NCBI GenBank assembly: GCA_008729055.1
Contig: SDUX01000004.1
Span: 3,350,172 to 3,414,171, forward strand
Direction of reading: 5' to 3'
DNA length: 64,000 nt
Source of the DNA: Pyropia haitanensis
Taxonomy: Eukaryota; Rhodophyta; Bangiophyceae; Bangiales; Bangiaceae
Under the pieces are notes generated by a model. That model saw only the letters and a program-made list of their open reading frames with translations, searched no databases and was not told the origin of the DNA. Shown here in pieces: positions 43,305-52,837 of the stretch; position 1 is the first letter of the stretch; every line of letters begins with the position of its first letter. Both the position numbers and the translations under genes were made by a program.

Positions 43305-44461
43305 CGTGGTGGCGCCCGCCGGGGGGCGGCCGCGCGGCCATGCCCGGCCGGAGATGGGGCGGCAAGGAAGGCGGGAGAGCGTTCACGGTGGTGGTCGGTG
43401 GGGGGGCTCGACGATCACCGGGGTGGTGGCATCGTCAGCTCTTTCGTTTTGCGCATCGACACCCGTATCGACTTTTTTGATGCAGTGTCAACCATCGAAA
43501 CGGGGTTTCGACGCCCCGTCCGATACGCGACGGTTTGCGTATCGAGCCCATCCTGGGATGGGCTGTAACCTCGCGCCGTCGATGAGGTCCTTTACAGGCA
43601 GGCGTTTAGTTATCTCGAGAGCGACAGTGCGGAAGCGCATTGATTGGCCAGCCGAGCGGATCACGCGACTCAGCCGACACTGAACTGACCCTACCCGTGC
43701 CTGCTGGCTCGCGTGGGACTTGGCCTCGGTTTCGTCGACCTCGGAGCCCCGCGCACCAGGCGCTCGCCGCGGCGGGCAACAGGTACAGTCTGTATCCGGT
43801 TAAGTGTGGCTTGGTTCTGTGTGGTCCGCACATAACCAAGCCAGATATCCTGAGATCAAATCCTCTACAGCGTACTGTCTCCATGCCCGGCTGACATCTA
43901 AATTCCTGGTTGCGCACTTAGAACCGTACGACGCTGATAATCGTTTCAAGTACAAAGAGTGATGAGCAATGACGTGTGCCCGCCGTTCAGTCGTCCCGGC
44001 CGAGCCGCCTGCTGGTCTGGTAGTGAAGCCATCACGTCTGGCCATGTCGAGGGAGTCGGGCGGGAGCAGAAAGAGCAGGTTGCCCGGTGCTGGCTGGCGG
44101 CTGAGGACGACTCCCAGGCCATTGACGAGATGGTGGACATGGATTTGGCGAGTGAGGAAGACGACGCTTGACGACGAACAGGAAAGTTCTGTTTGAGAAG
44201 CGCAGATGCTCTGGCGGCACCTAAGGACTCAAATCAGCAGCGGCTAGGCCTAGTACTACTGCCAGTCTCCGTGCGGTTGACCCGTGTCCGCACGCGGTGG
44301 CGCGGGGTCAAGGTCGAGCGAACCATAGCACAGCCTCACACGCCTGTCCCCGCGTTGGACTTGCTGGACATCAATACGTTTTTACTAGCACTTAATGATC
44401 AGATTCTAAGGTCTCTCAAACATTCAGTCGACGGACTCATAAGTCACCAGCAAAAGTACAA
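43305..44461. other. Intergenic, lower-GC region with a perfect hairpin
   Basis: It is less GC-rich than the average of the window and contains the 37-base hairpin at 43807-43843. Short frames on both strands lack any recognisable domain. The word GATCAAATCC downstream of the hairpin weakly resembles a tRNA B box, but no cloverleaf is formed. No gene is called. Confidence 0.4.
43807..43843. repeat. 37-base near-perfect hairpin
   Basis: Two 18-base arms starting TGGCTTGGTT and ending AACCAAGCCA pair with 16 of 18 matches around a single central base. It stands alone in low-GC intergenic DNA. Confidence 0.8.
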
Positions 44462-45145
44462 ATGGGCATGGGCTACATCTTGGCCACATGGCCACGGATA
44501 ACCGCGCGCAGACTTGACGCGGGGCTGGCGAGGACGTTGGTCGGCGCGCAGCCGTCCGGGGCGCGCACGCAGGGCTTGCACGCGGTGGCTGAGAAGGTTC
44601 TCGCGGAGAGGGCGCGGGACCTGTCACGGTGCCGGCGTCTGGTGCTCGCCGCGTGCATCGGTGACGCGGTGGGGAGCTTGTTGCTGGCTGCTCGCGGGCA
44701 CCTGCCGACGCGGGCGGTGCAGCTGGGCGTGCACGAGGCGCTAAAGGCGCTGCTGCTCGCTTCGGGCGTCGGCGCCGCCGCGTCGCGCGCTGGGCGGGGG
44801 TGGTGGAGAACGCGATGCGGGCCGCGTCAGGGAGGGCGCCGCCGCGGCGGCGGCGTCCCCGCCGCCGTGCCGTCGCGGCTGCCGCTGCCGCCGCTGCCGC
44901 CGCTGTCGTTGCCGCGGCCGCCGCTACCGTCACTTGCGGGCACGGCCGCCGCGGCGGTCGATTTGGTCGCCGCTGCGCGTGGCGGCGGCTCCGCGGCGGT
45001 CAGCCGCGGCGGCCGCCGAGGCGCCGCCGCCCGCGGGCCGCCGCGGCCGGCCGCGGCGGCGGCAGCGGCGACGGCGGCGGCGGCAAGGGCGGCAGCGGCA
45101 CGACGGCGGCGGCGTTGGTGGCGGCGACGACGGCGGTGGCGCTGA
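44462..45145 (+). CDS. Questionable hypothetical ORF
   Basis: From the ATG at 44462 the first 110 residues (starting MGMGYILATWPRITARRLDA, later RRLVLAACIGDAVGSLLLAA) have balanced composition and predicted helices. The remainder becomes Gly/Arg/Pro/Ala low complexity. No family was recognised, no splice sites were decided on, and the opposite strand is also open. It may be the first exon of an unidentified gene or nothing. Confidence 0.2.
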   Translation: MGMGYILATWPRITARRLDAGLARTLVGAQPSGARTQGLHAVAEKVLAERARDLSRCRRLVLAACIGDAVGSLLLAARGHLPTRAVQLGVHEALKALLLASGVGAAASRAGRGWWRTRCGPRQGGRRRGGGVPAAVPSRLPLPPLPPLSLPRPPLPSLAGTAAAAVDLVAAARGGGSAAVSRGGRRGAAARGPPRPAAAAAAATAAAARAAAARRRRRWWRRRRRWR

Positions 45146-45249
45146 CAAAGGCGGGGCGGGTGGGGCAGCCGCGGGGGTGCTTCGCCTGCCCCCATTGCTG
45201 GCGTTGTAAGTTTGTTGGGGGGGGTGGTGTGGCGGGAGGGTGATTGAGG

Positions 45250-46660
45250 GGTGGTGTGCTGGTGGGCGGGGTGGTGGTGGCGTGGCGGTGGTGGGCTGGT
45301 GGTGGCGGCGTGTGGTGACGGTGGGGTGGTGGCGGTGGGGTGGGGGCGGCAACAGACGTGGCGGAGCACTTCGGGGGGATGCCCTGTCGCGTTCTGGGAG
45401 GGTGGGAGCGGGGTGGCGGCTGTGGTGGGTGACGGGTGGAGGTTTCGGTTGTCGTGGGATGGGGACGTGGCTGTGCTTGGGTGGTGGTGTTTAGGTGGTG
45501 ATTTTTTTGGTGGTTATTTTTTTGTGTGATGGTGGTGTGGTGCCGACGGCGTGGTGGTGGTGGCGACTTTGGCGGGTGGTGTTGGCGACGGTCACGGACG
45601 TGGCGGGGTAGCTGGGGGGCTCCTCGGCCGTGTGCGTGGCCGGCGTTGAGGATGGCGGGGTGGAGGTTGCGGGGTTGTGGTGGTGGGGTGGTCGCTCGCG
45701 GGGTGGTGGTTGTCGGGCGGTGGTGGTGGTGGGGTGGTGGGGGCGGCGTGGTGGTGGCGGCGACGTGGTGGTGGCGACGGACGTGGCGGGGCACTTTGGG
45801 ACGGTGCTCCGTCGCTTCCTGGGTGGTGGGGGTTGGGGGGGGGGGGGGGCACGCCGACACGCCGCCGCCTCTGCCGCCACCGCCAGCTTCTGTCATTGCT
45901 GACTCGGCCATCGCTTCTCCCGCAGCTGCCACTTGTGCCACTGCCTTTTTCTTTTTTTTTTAGCTGTTGTTTTTTTTCTTTTTGGGAGGTGGGCGCGAGG
46001 GGTGTGGGGAGCTGAGCGGAGGGGGGGGGGCGGCGGTGGAGGGCGAGAGTGGAGGGGCGGCTGAGGGGAGGGGCGTGATGGTGGCGGCGGCGGTGGCGGA
46101 GACGGCGGCAAGGTCGACGGTGTTGGCGGCGGCGGCAAGATCGACGGCGGCGGCGTTGGTGGCGGCTGCGGCAAGTGCAAGACGGCGGCGGCGGCGGCGG
46201 CGGCGGCAAGGGCGGCGGTGACAGAGGCGACGACGGCAGCGGGCGGCGACAAGAACAAGACGGCGGCGGCGGCGGCGGCGGCAGCGGCAAGGGCGGCGGC
46301 GATGGCGGCGACGGCGGCAAGGGCGTCGACAAGTGCAAGATGGCGGCGGCGGCGGCGGCAGCGGCAAGGGCGGCGGCAAGTACACGTCAGCGGCGGGGGC
46401 GGCGGGGGTTGTGTCGGCGGCAGGTTTGTGGTGGCGGGATAGCTGGGGTGCTCCCCGGCCGTGTGCGTGGCCGGCGTTGAGGATGGCGGGGTGGTGGCTG
46501 GCGGGGTGGTGATGGTGAGGTGGTGGCTGGCGGGGTGGTGGCTGGCGGGGTGGTGGTGGTGGTGGGCTGGTGGGGGCAGCGTGGTGGTGGCGGCGACGTG
46601 GTGGTGGCGACGGACGTGGCGGGCACATTGGGAGGGTGCCCCGTCGCGTCCTGGGTGGTG
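45250..46660 (+). repeat. GGT-rich minisatellite with three copies of a longer unit
   Basis: A unit containing GTGGTGGTGG-rich DNA that ends in GACGTGGCGGGGCAC and then a CCGTCGCGTCCTGGGTGGT-like segment occurs at about 45250-45415, 45540-45835 and 46380-46665. The second and third copies also share CGGCCGTGTGCGTGGCCGGC plus GTTGAGGATGGCGGGGTGG (from about 45625 and 46455). A (GGC/GCA)n triplet block at 46080-46380 separates them. Confidence 0.75.
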
Positions 46661-47782
46661 CGCTGACGAAAAACAGCGAGCAGGGCGGAGCGCAGTGTCG
46701 CCCGCCACTCGCATCGGCACCTTATAGAGCGATGCGGAGGAGATGGGCAGCCGATACGATTCTACTGCAACGCAGGCGCACACGAGACACGGAAATCCCA
46801 CGGTCACGTGTGCTGTAGTTCTCGGTCTCGCGACTTGACGCCTATCGAAGCCCCGTCGGCGGATGGCGCATCGAAACGCCGTATCGACACTAGCCCGAGA
46901 CCCAACGCTGATGCGCCATCGAAGCCGACACGGTTTGCAGCATTCGATGGCGAAAACAAACTTGTTGACGATCGCTCGGTCTGGCGTTTCCGGCGTCGGC
47001 CACGTGCATGGACATCCGATCCATGACCGCTGCTCTGATATGTGAAATGTGACGGACACCGGTGCAGATGATCAGAGAATTGACCTTGGATCAACATGGG
47101 CGCTGGAGAGCCCCCCCAACTGTCCCAGAGCCCCAACTCCGTCCCAGAGCCCGCCCCGCCCCAACTCTGTCCGACGTGACCGCCAGTGCGCCCCACTGCT
47201 GGCATTGCCGTTGCCCCAAGCTCTGCGCCTCAGCACCCCATTGGCCGTGTGAGACGTAGAGATTGAACCGACCGCAGCTCGAGTGCGACAAAAGAGCCAG
47301 TTGGCACATTGCTTCATTGGCCGAGTGGCCAGCAGGCCACGTGAGTGGTCGATCGCCACTCGGTCAACCTCGAGAATTGCCGAAGATAAAGCGGTAACAT
47401 TCGGCGAATGCTGACACTCAACGACGTGCCCCTCTGTGTGCGTGCTTGCGACGCGGTACGGGTTCACCGCCAAGCGCACCAACGACAACAAGCCAATTGG
47501 TGCCGCGGTGACCAGTGCGCTGCACCGCAGTGCGGCTGGCGGACGCGACGGCTGGGCTGCCCACCAGCCTCCCAGACCCCTCCAAGCGCTGCTGCGCATT
47601 GGATGCGGCGGCACCGTGAGCTGTTTTTATTAAGATCCCCCTCTCGCCCACTGCCGCTGCGGTGTGGACCCCCCACCGCTCACCACCCCCCTCGTGCCCT
47701 CCCCCGCGCCGCTCTCGCCCTTCGCCGGGGTCTATCCCCCCCCCCACCCCCCTCGCGCGTGCCCCCCTCCCTCGGCAGCATC
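46661..47782. other. Upstream region of the protein disulfide isomerase gene
   Basis: The DNA is of ordinary composition without recognisable genes. A TATTAAGA element at about 47626 in an AT-poor setting, roughly 155 bases before the PDI start codon, could be its core promoter. The sequence just before the ATG is pyrimidine-rich. Confidence 0.35.
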
Positions 47783-49737
47783 ATGGCGCGCAAGTCCCTG
47801 ATGGCGGCGGCGGCCGCCTTGGCGGTCCTTGCCGTCGGCACCGTGGCAGCTGCCAAGGACGAGGCGGTCGTCAGCCTTACGCAGAAGAGCTTTGCCGAGA
47901 CCATTGCCAAGGAGGCGCTGGTGCTGGTCAAGTTCACGGTACGTTTTTTTTTTGGTCTTGCAGGGTCGGGATCGCCTGGGGGGGTCGGGCGGGCGGAAGG
48001 GGGGGCGGGTGAGGGGGGTTTGCAATTTTCGCCGCGCGATTGGTGTGGAACTGCCTGGTGGCGGTCGTCCCAGTCAGCTGGAGGCTGTTCTATCCATTGC
48101 AGGGACTCGCCTGCTGGCTGGGAGCGGGAGGCTTGTGTGGGGAGCGGCGAGCTCGTGCGGGGTGCGAGCGAGTCCTGGTTTCTCTGTCCACCAAGTTGTG
48201 GTTGCCTATCTTTGTAGGTGTTGGTGATGCACCTCCTTGGTGGTCCGTCTGATGCCTCTGCCTTATTTTGTCTTGACGGCTAACACCCTGGGTTGACCCT
48301 GCTCCCGTGTGCCTGTGGTCTGTCTGGGCTGTGCTGTCACGCTTTGCTCTTTGGTGTTGATCTCGACAGGCGCCGTGGTGCGGCCACTGCAAGAGCACCG
48401 CCGCCCCCTTTGAGGAGGCCGCGCAGGCGCTGAAGGGCAAGGCCGTGCTGGCCGATGTGGATGCCACGGTGGAGAAGGAGCTGGCCTCCAAGTACGAGGT
48501 GAAGGGTTACCCGACCATCAAGCTGTTTGCCAATGGCGAGTTCCTCACCGAGTACTCTGGCGCCCGTGACAAGGATGGGTTTGTCAAGTTCATTGAGCGG
48601 TCGATGCTGCCTTCTGTTGTGGAGCTGGCCACGAGCGACGCGGTGGACGCCTTCCTGAAGGAGCACAAGGACGCCACCACGTACGTGGCCGTCAAGCTGG
48701 CCGACGACATGGCCGCCGCGTACAAGAAGCTGTCCTTCTCCATGCGCGACGTCATGCCAGACAAGGTGTTCTATGGGTCGGTGGCGGACGCCTCGACGGC
48801 AGCCGAGTCGAAGATTCTGGCCGACACCAAGCCTGTGGACGGGTCGGTGGTTGTGGTCAAGTCCGATGGTGGCATGGAGGCCTTTGCCGACAAGGCCGAG
48901 GATATGGACAAGTGGGTGCGCTTCAACGCGATCCCCGCTTTTGGCGAGATTAGCCGTGACAACTCGCAGCTGTACACTTCGGCGGAGCTGCCGGTTGTGA
49001 TGACTTTCATGGACGCCAAGGCGCCTGACGCGAAGATCCAGGATATGTTCACCAAGCTGGCCGCCGCCAAGGTGACGGAAGGCAAGGCCCTGTTTGCCTG
49101 GGCTGACAAGGAGGCGCTGAAGAGCTTCCAGGACTACCTGGGCCTGGCTGGCAAGGACCCCGCCGTCGCCATCTACTCGTTCCAGTCGGACGCCAAGTTC
49201 CTGTACAGCGGTGACTTCACCGAGGAGGGCCTCACCGCGTGGATTAAGAGCTTTGTGGCCGGTGAGCTGTCGCCAACGATGAAGAGTGAGGCGGTGCCTG
49301 AGCCCAACGACGACCCGATGAAGGTGGTCGTGGGCGACTCGTGGAAGGACGTGGTGGAGGACGCGTCCAAGGACGTGCTGGTCATGCAGTACGCGCCTTG
49401 GTGCGGCCATTGCAAGAAGGCCGAGCCGGAGCTGGAGAAGGCGGCCGTCAAGCTCGCCAGCGTCGGGTCGGTGGTCGTGGCCAAGATGGACGCGACCCTG
49501 AACGACGCGCCCGTGGCGTACAAGGCCAAGGGCTTCCCCACCATCCACTTCTTCCCGTCGGGCGGCAAGGACGCTGTCGAGCACAGCGGTGGCCGCTCGG
49601 CTGACGACTTTATCGAGTTCATCCAGAAGCACGCGACGACCAAGTTTGAAGTCCCCGACGCCGCTGAGGCATCAACGGACGACAAGAAGGTTGAGGAGGA
49701 GAAGAAGGTCGAGGAGGAGAAGAAGGACGAGCTCTAG
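47783..49737 (+). CDS. PDI: Protein disulfide isomerase, two exons
   Basis: This ER-lumenal thiol oxidoreductase makes and reshuffles disulfide bonds in secretory proteins. Exon 1 (47783-47938) encodes a signal peptide (SLMAAAAALAVLAVGTVAAA) and the start of thioredoxin domain a (LVLVKFT). The 431-base intron has donor GTACGT and acceptor CTCGACAG. Exon 2 (48370-49737) continues APWCGHCKST, so the first active site is Cys56-Gly-His-Cys59. Two redox-inactive b domains follow, then domain a' with YAPWCGHCKKAEPELEKAAV (Cys397-Gly-His-Cys400) and TIHFFPSGGKD. The acidic tail ends KKDEL, an ER-retrieval signal. The joined protein is 507 residues, the family's usual length, and the a-b-b'-a' order is intact. 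Codon use is less GC-biased than in the neighbours, as expected of a highly expressed gene. Confidence 0.97.
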
Positions 49738-50791
49738 ACGGTTGCTGCTGCACGGTGTGTACATCTCTTGCATTTTGGGTTTCAAAAACGAAAATAAGAA
49801 CACTTGAACATACACCACGAGACGGAGGGCATGGCGCACGGGGTATCTCCCGGGCTCGGCCGCTACATACCAGTGCTGCGATGCCAACGTCAGCGTCGCT
49901 TCCATCGGTGACGCGCCACTTCTGGCAGCAGCAGCGGCGTTGGCGACGGCCGCGGCAGTAGCCGCGGCCATGAGGCCAGGCGTGGCCGCGTCGGCGACTG
50001 CGCCACCGCCCACGCCCATCCGCAAGGCGCCAACGACCTGGTCCACCCACATCACTCCCCCCCCTCCCCCCCCCCACAGGTCCGCGCGCGGACGTGCTGC
50101 TGTCGACGCACCGCGTGTAGGGGGGCGGAATAGCCGCCCATGTTGGACGTGCCAGTGTGGCGCCGCCCCCCCCTTCACGTCGGCGGTCGTCGCCGCCGTC
50201 ATCGCCAACACTGCCATGGTGTCCGTGTGCCGGTACTTGCCCTCTCGCCCCGGTAGCGACCGTGACGCCGCGCCCGGGCCGCGTGTGCCGCGCAGGCGCG
50301 GTCGGGGCCCGCCCGCCGCGGCCGCTACGTCCCCCTGGTCACGGAACCAGGCAGAGGTTCCCCTCTGCGGAGCGGAAGAACCGTCAGCGGCGCCCAGGTC
50401 GTGGCCAGCAGGCCACCACGTGGGGGAGCGTGAGAGCGGGGGCTACGACGACCCCACTCCGTGTGGGGGGAGAAAGAGCGGGTGCGGAGAGCGGGTTGCC
50501 GTCTCCATGTCCGCCGGCGGGGAAAGAGTGCGCGGACAGCTGGCTGGCTGGCTGGCTAGTGTGTGCGGCGGTGAAGAATGCTGTGGACGTACCGCGCCCG
50601 CCGCCGGCATCTTCCCTCGTCGGGCTCAACGTCCACACAACCGGGTCATTGCCGGTCAGTAATGCAGAGCCCCAACACAACCAGGCACAGACAGTGCGTC
50701 AACGATCAATTGGTACAAACTCACCCGCCCCGACGCCATGCCAGCCCTGCTGCAATCCATCGCCCGTCCGCAGTCAATCCCTATACGCTGG
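49738..50791. other. Convergent intergenic region, no supportable gene
   Basis: These are the 3' flanks of the PDI gene and of the DUF760 gene. A minus-strand open frame between about 49670 and 50217 has mixed composition and runs antisense into the PDI coding end; it has no recognisable domain and is not called. Confidence 0.4.
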
Positions 50792-52078
50792 TCAGGGGAA
50801 TTCCCCTTTCAGCAGTCCCCGGTCGTCACCCTCCCCCAAAGAGCGCTTCAGCTGCAGCCGTACCTCCCCCTCGCGGAGAAAGTACCCCGTCACGAGCAGC
50901 CAAAACAGCAGGGAGCCCAGCTCCACCACCCTAGTCTCGACCACCGCCTCGCCATTCGTTGGCAGGCCCTCCCGCTTGACCACCGCCTCGACAATCTTGC
51001 GCATCGCCTCCACCACCTCCTCCCCCGCGTCGGCCGTGAGGGCCGACAAGTTGGCGGGCTCCATGTTGGCCATAAACGCAATCAGCGGGTTGGAGCCCGC
51101 GGCGGTGCGGGTCAGCTCCCCGCGGAGGAGCTCCACCTCTGAGCGCAGCTCCTTCACGTACTCGGCAACGGGCATCTCGCTCGTGCTCCCGTCGCTGTGC
51201 ACAAACACCGCGACACCGCCTTCAATGCGCGGCTTGGGCGCCGCCTCCGTACCCGGCAGCTGCCTCGACGGAGACGTGAGGGACTGGAGCAGGCTATACC
51301 GGTACTCGGCATTGCGCATCAGGTAGCCGCTCAACAGCAGGGAGCTCATCAGCTGCACCAGGTTGGCCGTCGCCGTCCGGACGCTCGTCTGGAACGCGTG
51401 TGCGGGAAGGCTGCCGAGCATGGACGTGAGCGTCTGGCGCATGGCGGCCTGCACCTCTGCCGGGGCGGTTTCCTTGAAGCGGCGCATCAGCTCAGAGGGG
51501 GGGACGGACTGCACAAAGTTGATGAGCTCGTTGGTCTCCTGCGGAGGCTCCCCGGCGGCCGCGCCCGACCCGCCCGCCATCCGAGACAGCCGCGCCAGCG
51601 CCGACGACACGGACGGCGCCGGTGTGTCGTTGACCACAAACTCCGAGTCCCGCGACCCGCTGTCGCTGCGCCCGTCCAAGGACGCGGACGCGGGGTAGGC
51701 CGACACGTCGTCCGAGTCGTAGTCGCTGCCGCTGTCGCTGCTGCCGCCACTCCGGGCCGTGGTGGACGACGCGTCCGCATCCACATCCGCGGCTGCGTCG
51801 GCGCCGCCCACCTCAGATGCCGCGTCGGCAGCCGCGTCGGCGTCGGCGTCTGCGCCGTCGGGACCTCCCGCCGCGGGCGGCTCCTTGTCCGTGGCGCCCC
51901 CGCCCGAGGCGCGCATAGTCAGGGACGCCCCGTGATGAGCCGGCGCCGCCACAGGCAGCCGCCGCAGGGGCGCCACCAACGCCCCACCGCCGAGGCAGCG
52001 GCGGGAGACGGCGGCGGCCGGCCGGCGGCTGCCGGCGGCGCGCAGCGCTGTCGCACCGACGCACACAAAGGCGGCCAT
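50792..52078 (-). CDS. Plastid DUF760 protein
   Basis: This single exon encodes 428 residues starting MAAFVCVGATALRAAG, a red-algal style plastid transit peptide. An Asp/Ser-rich linker (about residues 70-150) precedes two DUF760-like repeats. Repeat 1 runs from ELINFVQSVPPSELMRRFKE through NLVQLMSSLLLSGYLMRNAE to YRYSLLQSL. Repeat 2 runs from NPLIAFMANMEPANLSAL to VELGSLLFWLLVTGYFLREG with EVRLQLKRSL. A helical segment AEYVKELRSEVELLRGELTR links them. The family is confined to cyanobacteria and plastid-bearing eukaryotes, and plant members are chloroplast proteins of poorly defined function. It is divergent from the MAP kinase gene, with 760 bases between the starts. Confidence 0.87.
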   Translation of the reverse strand: MAAFVCVGATALRAAGSRRPAAAVSRRCLGGGALVAPLRRLPVAAPAHHGASLTMRASGGGATDKEPPAAGGPDGADADADAAADAASEVGGADAAADVDADASSTTARSGGSSDSGSDYDSDDVSAYPASASLDGRSDSGSRDSEFVVNDTPAPSVSSALARLSRMAGGSGAAAGEPPQETNELINFVQSVPPSELMRRFKETAPAEVQAAMRQTLTSMLGSLPAHAFQTSVRTATANLVQLMSSLLLSGYLMRNAEYRYSLLQSLTSPSRQLPGTEAAPKPRIEGGVAVFVHSDGSTSEMPVAEYVKELRSEVELLRGELTRTAAGSNPLIAFMANMEPANLSALTADAGEEVVEAMRKIVEAVVKREGLPTNGEAVVETRVVELGSLLFWLLVTGYFLREGEVRLQLKRSLGEGDDRGLLKGEFP

Positions 52079-52837
52079 GGAGCACACAATGAGAGGCGGA
52101 GAACGACACAACGGGGGAGGGAAAGCGGCGGGAGAGAGAAAGGGCGGGCAGAAAGGAGTGCCGTGTTGTCAACGACACTGGAGGCGGGGCGGGACGGACA
52201 CGAAAATAGTTCGGTGTCGATGGGGAAGGCGCCGTCAACGGCTGCGTGCAACGCAGAAGCCGCCGCGCGAGATGCGAGATGACCCCGCCGACAGCCATGC
52301 TCGAACTCTGGCCCCTGGGCCGCCGACGCCGTCGCCGAGTGGCCCACCATGAGGCGGCTGGCCAATCATTGGCGGTGGAACCGTGCCCGTGGGATGGTGC
52401 CAGCGCCGCTGATTGGGCAGACTCGAGCTGGAGGCAAGAGCTTGGAAGCGGCCGAAGCACACGACAGGTCTGGCCAATCAAAATGGGAGAGGCATTACGT
52501 ATGACCTGGCTTTCGGTGAAAACACACGGCTCGTGGCGCACCAACCCTGTCAGCCAAAGAACAAATAGACACTTGTGGGTACTTGCCGCGACGGTCCAGT
52601 GCCCTTTCGGGCTCGCGCCGGCGTGACACGTACCGCGCGAACACCACTTGCCCGTGCTGCCGTGCAGCCGCGGATGGGTGCATGCAGCCTGTGGCCCAGC
52701 GGCGTAGGCCTATCGCCCAGGCGCCCCACCACGCGTGTGTCTCTCCATGCGCCCCCCCCTCCCCCACTCCCTCTGGCGACACCCCCCTGGTTGGGACTTG
52801 GCCGTGGCCGCGGCCGTGGCCGCTGCGGGTACCCGCC
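52079..52837. promoter_or_regulatory. Shared divergent promoter region
   Basis: This 760-base region lies between the divergent DUF760 and MAP kinase genes. Several CCAAT/ATTGG-type words stand at about 52360, 52412 and 52476 (ATCATTGGCG, TGATTGGG, CCAATCA), which could be CCAAT boxes for either gene. No TATA element is obvious. Confidence 0.45.

Noticed and set aside
43780..43880. tRNA or SINE candidate downstream of the hairpin
   Set aside because: A weak B-box-like word is present, but no A box and no cloverleaf can be drawn.
49672..50217. Minus-strand frame antisense to the PDI 3' end
   Set aside because: Its C-terminal part is the mirror of the Lys/Glu-rich PDI tail (Leu runs), and the rest shows no family resemblance.
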